Part shown: positions 6,059 through 10,618 of the stretch, piece after piece | Layout of the letters: each line of letters starts with the position of its first letter | Position numbering within the stretch: the stretch's first letter is position 1 | Origin: an uncultured Clostridia bacterium | GTDB lineage: Bacteria > Bacillota > Clostridia > Oscillospirales > CAG-272 | NCBI GenBank assembly: GCA_904502015.1 | Contig: CAJGEA010000052.1 | Span: forward strand, 1-10,618 | Reading direction: 5' to 3' | DNA: 10,618 nt | Program-made: the position numbers and the translations under genes | The notes under the pieces: generated by a model | Database searches by the model: none | Seen by the model: the letters and a program-made list of their open reading frames with translations, nothing else | Told to the model about the DNA's origin: nothing

Positions 6059-7016
6059 ATAGACTTAAGATCCAGTCGGCTACCTTGATGACAAGCGGGA
6101 GCGTTCCCACCGAGAGCAGGGAGGATACGCCTACGGCTTGTGCGGCATACCCCGCGTTGAGTGCATAAATTTCGGCGAACATGGTGATGGTGGATGCGGC
6201 GGGCAGGGCCGCCTCCACCGTGCAGAAAAGCACGTGGCTGCTGTTCAGTCCGATCAGCTTGCCGATTACGCACACGACGAGGGGAATGGCGATCAGCTTG
6301 AGAAAGCAGAAGTAATAAATTTTTGCCGATCCGAGGATCTGCTTCGGTGTGCGGGTAGCCAGCAGTGCACCCGTGATGAGTACCGAGATGGGGGTGCAGA
6401 GGTTGCTCAGGTAGCTCATGAATTTGGTGAGAAATTCGGGCAGCGCGAAATTGGGGAAGGGGATGACCGCCATATACAGCAGAATGCCGATGAGGCAGGG
6501 GATGGAGCCGAGATTGATGAAGATCTTGCGCACTGTCAGCTTGATGTCGGAGCGCTTACGGGCGATGATGGAGATGCCCAGCGACCAGACGAGCAGGTAA
6601 AAGCTGATGACGTAGAAGGACGCAAGGAAGAGGCCTTTCGGGCCGAACAGCGCCTCCATGATGGGAAATCCAATGAATCCCGTGTTGGTAAAGACCAGCG
6701 AAAATTCGGTGATTTTTTGCTCGTCCAGATCGCGGAAGCCCTTGCAGGAGAAGAACGCAAGCACGGCCATGAGCCCGTGGAGAATCAAGCCCAGTCCCAT
6801 AAAAATGAAGCCGTCTTTGAGGTTCTCATAGGAAAATTCCGCGTTGACCAGAGCGGATATGATCATCATGGGTTGTCCGATCTGGATGATCAGGGAGGAG
6901 AGACGCTTGGAGGCCACGTCGTCAATGATGCCCCGCTTGCGGGCGTAGTAGCCGCACGCAAGGAGCAGGGACAGGGTGGCAATGATGGTGAGCAGGGAGG
7001 AAAAATTGAGTGTCAT
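6057..7016 (-). CDS. AEC (auxin efflux carrier) family permease
   Basis: This 319-aa integral membrane protein has about ten hydrophobic helices in two similar halves, the normal size and layout for AEC/bile-acid-type transporters. Family hallmarks are a helix with IGQPMMII (46-53), the conserved NTGFIGFPI (111-119) with its helix-breaking Asn and Pro, CTPISVLITGALLA (207-220) starting the second half, and EAALPAASTITMFAEIY (268-284). Bacterial members move organic anions such as malate, or other small metabolites. The substrate cannot be read from the sequence, and auxin transport is not implied. It is the last gene of the operon; its ATG, with AAAGG 8 nt upstream, lies 15 nt after the uracil-DNA glycosylase stop. 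No functional link to the neighbouring genes is evident. Confidence 0.9.
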   Translation of the reverse strand: MTLNFSSLLTIIATLSLLLACGYYARKRGIIDDVASKRLSSLIIQIGQPMMIISALVNAEFSYENLKDGFIFMGLGLILHGLMAVLAFFSCKGFRDLDEQKITEFSLVFTNTGFIGFPIMEALFGPKGLFLASFYVISFYLLVWSLGISIIARKRSDIKLTVRKIFINLGSIPCLIGILLYMAVIPFPNFALPEFLTKFMSYLSNLCTPISVLITGALLATRTPKQILGSAKIYYFCFLKLIAIPLVVCVIGKLIGLNSSHVLFCTVEAALPAASTITMFAEIYALNAGYAAQAVGVSSLLSVGTLPLVIKVADWILSL

Positions 7017-7031
7017 AGCAGTTGCCTTTCG

Positions 7032-7607
7032 TCAAGGGAAATCGCTGTCCGCCAGTGCGTCCAGCTTGGCTTTGATGCGCTCCATATCCAGGAGCATAGC
7101 CTCCTTTTTTGAAGGATCACGGAGGAGCGCCGCGGGGTGATACACCGCCGTCATGAGGTATTTGCCCTTTCGCACGAACTGCCCGTGGTCCCGCGTAATG
7201 CGGAAATCGGGGGTGATGAGCCGCATGGCGGAGATGCGCCCGAGGCACACGATGATCTTGGGGTCGACCAGCTTGACCTGCTCGCGCAAATACCCGATGC
7301 AGGCGTCCTCCTCCTCGGGGAGGGGGTCGCGGTTGTGGGGCGGACGGCATTTGAGTACGTTGGCGATGTAGACCGACTCGCGCGGGATGCCCACCGCAAA
7401 GAGGTAGCGGTCAAGGAGCTGACCTGCCTTGCCAACGAAGGGGATGCCCTCGAGATCCTCCTGCTCGCCGGGGGCCTCCCCCACGAACATGAGATCGGCC
7501 GTCCGCGAGCCCGTGCCCAGCACGAGATTCTTGCGCGCAGCCGAGAGCGGGCACGCGCGGCAGTTTTCACAGCGCAATCGGAGCGCCGTCCATAATTCTT
7601 CGGACAT
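7032..7607 (-). CDS. Uracil-DNA glycosylase, family 4 (4Fe-4S)
   Basis: The enzyme removes uracil from DNA (from cytosine deamination or misincorporation) and starts base excision repair. The 191-aa product matches family 4 in length. Four cysteines can bind the 4Fe-4S cluster: Cys16, Cys19, Cys87 and Cys103, the last pair 16 residues apart as in thermophilic homologues. Cys13 is an extra one. Motif A is VGEAPGEQED (42-51), which forms the uracil-binding and water-activating loop. GIPFVGKAGQLLD (54-66) is also conserved, and the DNA-intercalation motif is HPAALLR (157-163). The start at 7607 has AAAGGA 8 nt upstream. It lies between whiA (37-nt gap holding a hexamer repeat) and the AEC permease (15-nt gap). 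The phage SPO1 DNA-polymerase-like label sometimes used for this family is an old misnomer. Confidence 0.94.
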   Translation of the reverse strand: MSEELWTALRLRCENCRACPLSAARKNLVLGTGSRTADLMFVGEAPGEQEDLEGIPFVGKAGQLLDRYLFAVGIPRESVYIANVLKCRPPHNRDPLPEEEDACIGYLREQVKLVDPKIIVCLGRISAMRLITPDFRITRDHGQFVRKGKYLMTAVYHPAALLRDPSKKEAMLLDMERIKAKLDALADSDFP

Positions 7608-7620
7608 TCGGTTGTTCCTT

Positions 7621-7644
7621 TACTTGTACTTGTACGTGTACGTG
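7621..7644. repeat. Hexamer tandem repeat between whiA and the glycosylase gene
   Basis: On the plus strand, two copies of TACTTG are followed by two of TACGTG, filling 24 of the 37 nt between the two genes. The array abuts the whiA stop codon (7645-7647) on one side and lies just before the glycosylase Shine-Dalgarno on the other. Such arrays change length by slippage, which would alter the spacing of the genes but not their reading frames. Confidence 0.85.
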
Positions 7645-8598
7645 TCAGCCTTGATCCTCGGGTGGGATGATTCCCTCGGCGCAAGCTTTTTCGTAGAGAT
7701 CCATGATCTTTTCCATGCGGTGGTGGAGTCCCGACTTGGTAATGGGCGGGGCGTGCAACGCCGCCAGCTCGGGGAGAGATGCCTCGGGGTTTTCCAGCCG
7801 CAGACGTGCGGTGTAGCGCAGATCGTCGGAGAGGGAGGGGAGGAGGTTGTGCTTGTCCAACGCACGAATGGCGGCAACCTGTCGCCCCCCCGCGCGGGTG
7901 GCGCGGTTGATGTTTTCCGCAACGCAGTTAGCACCGCGATTGGCGTTGTTGCGAAGCTCGCGCTGGATGGGGGCGTTGAAAAACTCGAACACCAGCGAGG
8001 TTGAACCCATGATGGCCAAAAGATCTTCGATTTGTTGGAAATTCTTGATGATCAGCCCGACTTTGCCCGCTCGCTCCAGCCGGCAAGGGACGTAACCCAG
8101 CTCGGACAGAACGATGAAAAACAATTCGGCGCGGCTGTCGTTGGGGAGCTTCCATTCCAGGTGGGGGTGCTTGAGGGGATCGCTGACCGTGCCCATTGCG
8201 ACAAACGTGCCGCGTAGGAAATGGGACGTGCAATCGTCACATCGAAAGCCCAGCCGCTCGGGCAGCACCTCGGCGGCGGCCTCCTCCTCGGGGAGCGCGG
8301 AGAGCGCCGCAAGCTGTTTAGCGGTCTGCTTGGCGGCGATACGCACGCGAACGTAGCGGTGCGCGCCGCGGGTAAGGGGCGTGATCTCCGCCTCACGGGA
8401 AAGCTGTCCGTGGGAAAGCTGAGCCACGTGCGCCGAGAGATCGTAGTCGGCGTCGGGATGGGTGGGGAGGGTAGCCTCCACCGTATCTCCCTCTACGGTT
8501 GCCCCAAACAGGAGGCCGTGCAGGTAGGCCCGACGGCAGCACGGAGGCTTTACGGTCAGCTTGCCGTACTCCGCCTTGAGCTGTGAGGAAAAGGACAT
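7645..8598 (-). CDS. whiA: WhiA, LAGLIDADG-type DNA-binding protein
   Basis: WhiA is a conserved Gram-positive protein built from a degenerate LAGLIDADG homing-endonuclease fold and a C-terminal helix-turn-helix. In Streptomyces it is a sporulation transcription factor; in Bacillus it affects division and chromosome segregation. The 317-aa product starts MSFSSQLKAE, the usual N-terminus. The LAGLIDADG region is around FLRGTFVAMGTVSDP (127-141) with HLEWKLPN after it. The HTH part contains NCVAENINRATRAGG (224-238) and ends with ITKSGLHHRMEKI (286-298). I chose the ATG at 8596-8598 because AAGGAGG lies 7 nt upstream. The frame is open further, to 8685, but that stretch overlaps murB and does not look like WhiA. 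It lies 22 nt after murB; rapZ and yvcK, its usual upstream partners, are absent here. Confidence 0.95.
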   Translation of the reverse strand: MSFSSQLKAEYGKLTVKPPCCRRAYLHGLLFGATVEGDTVEATLPTHPDADYDLSAHVAQLSHGQLSREAEITPLTRGAHRYVRVRIAAKQTAKQLAALSALPEEEAAAEVLPERLGFRCDDCTSHFLRGTFVAMGTVSDPLKHPHLEWKLPNDSRAELFFIVLSELGYVPCRLERAGKVGLIIKNFQQIEDLLAIMGSTSLVFEFFNAPIQRELRNNANRGANCVAENINRATRAGGRQVAAIRALDKHNLLPSLSDDLRYTARLRLENPEASLPELAALHAPPITKSGLHHRMEKIMDLYEKACAEGIIPPEDQG

Positions 8599-8620
8599 AG
8601 GGGTGCCTCCTTGCGTTAAT

Positions 8621-9592
8621 TCAGGAATGTTCGGACGGGATGATGCGGATCTCGCACTCGGGCACGAAACCGTAATTCCGTTCAATGACGGCTTGAATGT
8701 GCTGAATTACGGCTCGCACGTCGGCGGCGGTTGCGCCGCCGCGGTTGATAATAAAGCCCGCGTGCTTTTCGGATACCTGCGCGCCGCCCACGGTGTAGCC
8801 CTTGAGCCCGCACGCCTCTACCATCTGTCCCATGTAGCCTGTGGCAGGACGCTTGAATACACTGCCCGCGCTGGGGTATTCCAGCGGTTGCTTGGAGTGG
8901 CGAGCCTGCGCGTTCAAGTCCATCTCGGCCTGGATGGCGGCGGCATTTCCCTCGGGAAGAGCCAGCGTTGCACCCAGGACCACCCACGATGGGTGATCCG
9001 AAAAAATGCTGTGGCGGTAGGAAAATTGCAGTTCCTCGGCCGTCAGATGGCCTTCTTTTCCGCTGTCGGTATCGTAGTAATCACAGCCGCATACCACCTG
9101 CGCCATCTCACCGCCGTAAGCACCCGCGTTCATCACGACGGCGCCGCCGACCGAGCCGGGGATGCCGTGGGCAAACGCCAGTCCCGTCAGCGCGCGTCCT
9201 TCGGTCACGCAGGCGGCGGCCAGCGCCGAGAGGGATGCGCCGCAATCGGCGTAGATGAGCCCGCTGGGCTTGCAGGCATCGCAGACGGTGTCAAACACCA
9301 CGCGGTTCACCTTGGCGGTGCGTATGACCACACCCGCGTAGCCCTCGTCCGAGAACAGCACGTTGCTTCCTCGCCCCAACAGCATGACGGGGAGGTCTTT
9401 TCCCATCTCGCGGCAAAGGTCAAGGACGGCGACAAGCTCGGCGCGGGTGCGCGGCGTGACGGCCAGCGCGGCGGGGCCGCCGATGCGAAAGCTGGTGCGG
9501 CGGGAGAGGGGGTCGTTTTCAGTATGGGGAATGCAGAGCCCGTCGAGAGCCGATGTGAGCGCGGCGAGAATTGAGCGGCGTTCTGTGGTCAT
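8621..9592 (-). CDS. murB: UDP-N-acetylenolpyruvoylglucosamine reductase
   Basis: MurB is the FAD enzyme that uses NADPH to reduce UDP-GlcNAc-enolpyruvate to UDP-MurNAc, the second committed step of peptidoglycan synthesis, in the cytoplasm. The 323-aa product has the FAD-binding pieces TSFRIGGPA (33-41), LLGRGSNVLFSD (71-82) and GIPGSVGGAVVMNAGAYG (143-160). Catalytic residues fit the family: Arg193 in SYRHS, Ser244 in YPSAGSVFKRP (239-249) and Glu314 near the C-terminus. The YPSAGSVFKRP form without the extra E. coli-type insertion points to the short type II class. The start at 9592 has AAAGGAG 5 nt upstream. It is the second gene of the operon, 32 nt after the HAD gene and 22 nt before whiA. 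Confidence 0.96.
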   Translation of the reverse strand: MTTERRSILAALTSALDGLCIPHTENDPLSRRTSFRIGGPAALAVTPRTRAELVAVLDLCREMGKDLPVMLLGRGSNVLFSDEGYAGVVIRTAKVNRVVFDTVCDACKPSGLIYADCGASLSALAAACVTEGRALTGLAFAHGIPGSVGGAVVMNAGAYGGEMAQVVCGCDYYDTDSGKEGHLTAEELQFSYRHSIFSDHPSWVVLGATLALPEGNAAAIQAEMDLNAQARHSKQPLEYPSAGSVFKRPATGYMGQMVEACGLKGYTVGGAQVSEKHAGFIINRGGATAADVRAVIQHIQAVIERNYGFVPECEIRIIPSEHS

Positions 9593-9624
9593 GAGAGCTC
9601 CTTTCCTTCGGGGCTGTGCCCGCG

Positions 9625-10311
9625 TCAGTTCGATACAATAGAGGGAATTTCGTCCAAAGAGCGGACGATATAGTTGATTTTCATATCAGTGGGAGCGGAT
9701 TTCCCACGGGGATTGTACCAGCAGGTGGCCAGTCCAGCGTTGATGCCGCCTTGAATGTCGGAGGTGAGGGAATCCCCCACCACCAGCGTGTCGGTGGGGT
9801 TGAAATCGGGGATGGCGGCAGCAACCGCGCCAAAATAGGCGCTTGACGGTTTGGAAACGCCCATTTCCTCGGATATGAATACTTCCTCAAAGAGGGGGGC
9901 TAGGGGTGTTGCGTCAAAACGGTCGTGCTGTACCTTGGCGTTACCGTTGGTGATGATATACAGGCGGCAATGCCCGTGCAGGCGTTCGCACAGTTCCAGC
10001 GCACCGTTGATCAAGTAGGATTTGGTGCAAAGTGTGTCGAAATAGTCGTCCGCCAAGTGCCTCGGATCGCAGTCAAAGCTGTATTCGCGGCAGAAATCCT
10101 CAAATCGTGCCACGCGCAGCCGATCGCGGGTGGTCAGCCCCTGCTCAAGGAGCTTCCAATGGCGGTCGTTGATGGCGGCGTAGCCCTCGGTGATGGCCTT
10201 GTCACAAGGAAGCCCCCGTGCGCGCAGGCAGTCGCAGAGCGCCTCGTGCTCCGAACGCGTGAAATCCAGCAGCGTGTTGTCAGCGTCAAACAGAATGGTG
10301 CGATAGGACAT
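9625..10311 (-). CDS. HAD-family nucleotidase, YjjG-like
   Basis: This 228-aa soluble HAD hydrolase has all four motifs: FDADNT with Asp9 (nucleophile) and Asp11, Thr121 in IITNGN, Lys154 in GVSKPSSAYF, and Asp180/Asp185 in VVGDSLTSDIQGG. The helical cap between about residues 15 and 95 makes it subclass I. The start MSYRTILFDADNTLLDF and the C-terminal YNPRGK resemble YjjG/YfnB proteins, pyrimidine 5'-nucleotidases thought to cleanse noncanonical nucleotides. If so, it would share the theme of nucleotide/uracil quality control with the uracil-DNA glycosylase in the same operon, but this is inference. A general sugar phosphatase remains possible. The ATG at 10309-10311 is preferred because GAGGAGG lies 6 nt upstream. 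The in-frame extension to 10446 runs through the promoter. It is the first gene of the five-gene operon. Confidence 0.9.
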   Translation of the reverse strand: MSYRTILFDADNTLLDFTRSEHEALCDCLRARGLPCDKAITEGYAAINDRHWKLLEQGLTTRDRLRVARFEDFCREYSFDCDPRHLADDYFDTLCTKSYLINGALELCERLHGHCRLYIITNGNAKVQHDRFDATPLAPLFEEVFISEEMGVSKPSSAYFGAVAAAIPDFNPTDTLVVGDSLTSDIQGGINAGLATCWYNPRGKSAPTDMKINYIVRSLDEIPSIVSN

Positions 10312-10380
10312 AGTGGCCCTCCTCGTAGTATATGGATATTCCGCCATGCAGGCGCAAGACGGCAACATGATCCTCTTATT

Positions 10381-10409
10381 ATTATACCACAGTATATGTG
10401 TTTTTGCAA
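10381..10409 (-). promoter_or_regulatory. Promoter of the HAD-murB-whiA-udg-AEC operon (extended -10)
   Basis: On the minus strand, -35 TTGCAA (10404-10409), a 17-nt spacer and a perfect -10 TATAAT (10381-10386) are present. A TG one base before the -10 makes it an extended -10 promoter. Transcription should start near 10374, leaving a leader of about 62 nt before the ATG at 10311. I found no other comparable promoter in the short gaps downstream, which supports a single transcript for the five genes. Confidence 0.85.
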
Positions 10410-10507
10410 GAGCCTTGCCCGATATTGCAGGAAATTCTGCATGCATGTCAAATGAAAACGGAACTGTTCAGCCATGCGCCAAATTGGGGTTTATCTGGGA
10501 GAACGCC

Positions 10508-10609
10508 GGGGGAACTTCTTGCAAGAAGTTCCCCCGAACCCCCTCAAGAACCTTCAAAAAATATATTTAAAAGAGCGTTTTGAAATATATGTTTTTTAAG
10601 GTTTTGGGG
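10508..10609. repeat. Double inverted repeat, probably a dispersed element
   Basis: Two adjacent palindromic structures are visible. The first is a perfect 28-nt palindrome at 10508-10535, with arms GGGGGAACTTCTTG and its reverse complement. The second pairs about 10540-10568 with 10583-10609: CCCC with GGGG, AACCTT with AAGGTT, ATATATTT with AAATATAT. AAAA/TTTT extend it inward to a GAGCG loop, with a few mismatches. The 10410-10618 stretch has no convincing gene, and short open frames there lack ribosome binding sites. The C-rich palindrome followed by CGAACCCCCTCAAGAACCTT resembles a repeat I recall from many Clostridia genomes. The second hairpin could also act as a terminator for a gene beyond the right edge. 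Confidence 0.65.
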
Positions 10610-10618
10610 AGTCCAGAA

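Noticed and set aside
6138..7112. A 324-codon plus-strand open frame opposite the AEC permease
   Set aside because: It is an antisense shadow, rich in Gln, Glu, Asp, His and Gly as expected from the reverse of hydrophobic codons.
8561..9574. A 337-codon plus-strand open frame opposite murB
   Set aside because: It is codon-aligned antisense to a clear murB gene, with no motif and no ribosome binding site.
9601..9624. Possible separate promoter or terminator between the HAD gene and murB
   Set aside because: The 32-nt gap holds only the murB ribosome binding site and no convincing stem or -10/-35 pair.
10313..10583. Short plus-strand open frames (61-85 codons) near the right edge
   Set aside because: They run through the operon promoter and the palindromes, lack Shine-Dalgarno sequences and resemble no family.

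Overview
The window is ordinary chromosomal DNA from a Gram-positive anaerobe, most likely a gut-type member of the Clostridia (Oscillospiraceae/Ruminococcaceae-like). The case rests on the AAGGAGG ribosome binding sites, a T-box riboswitch on valS, a WhiA gene, a DUF4358 lipoprotein beside an SGNH hydrolase, and short GC-rich palindromic repeats of a kind I recall from such genomes. This placement is inference from content; no search was possible.

Left part, plus strand (1-3508). The window opens inside rpmA (ribosomal protein L27), which ends at a tandem-hairpin terminator. A long non-coding leader (about 323-694) follows. It is a T-box riboswitch with a GUC (valine) specifier, a canonical T-box sequence and an intrinsic terminator, and it controls valS (valyl-tRNA synthetase, 885 aa). 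valS is followed by a roughly 100-bp palindrome-rich repeat and a strong bidirectional terminator.

Middle part (3521-6058). A minus-strand operon reads leftward from a good promoter at 5502-5530. It encodes a four-helix membrane protein, a membrane-anchored SGNH/GDSL hydrolase and a DUF4358 lipoprotein, so it looks like a small cell-envelope module. A ridA gene (enamine/imine deaminase) with its own near-consensus promoter faces the other way. It ends in a second bidirectional terminator shared with the next, convergent operon.

Right part, minus strand (6057-10409). Five closely spaced genes run from an extended -10 promoter: a YjjG-like HAD nucleotidase, murB (peptidoglycan precursor synthesis), whiA (division/sporulation-linked DNA-binding protein), a family 4 Fe-S uracil-DNA glycosylase and an AEC-family permease. 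Gaps are 15-37 nt and every gene has a Shine-Dalgarno sequence, so one transcript is likely. murB and whiA are direct neighbours, without the rapZ and yvcK genes that usually lie between them in Firmicutes. Upstream of the promoter, 10410-10618 holds no convincing gene. It carries a perfect 28-nt palindrome and a second large inverted repeat, probably a dispersed repeat that continues past the window edge.

I found no CRISPR array, transposase, phage gene, tRNA or rRNA. I see no strong case for a novel system. The most interesting items are the unusual T-box Stem I, the two palindromic repeat elements, the SGNH/DUF4358/four-helix operon with an altered SGNH block III, and the compacted murB-whiA cluster.
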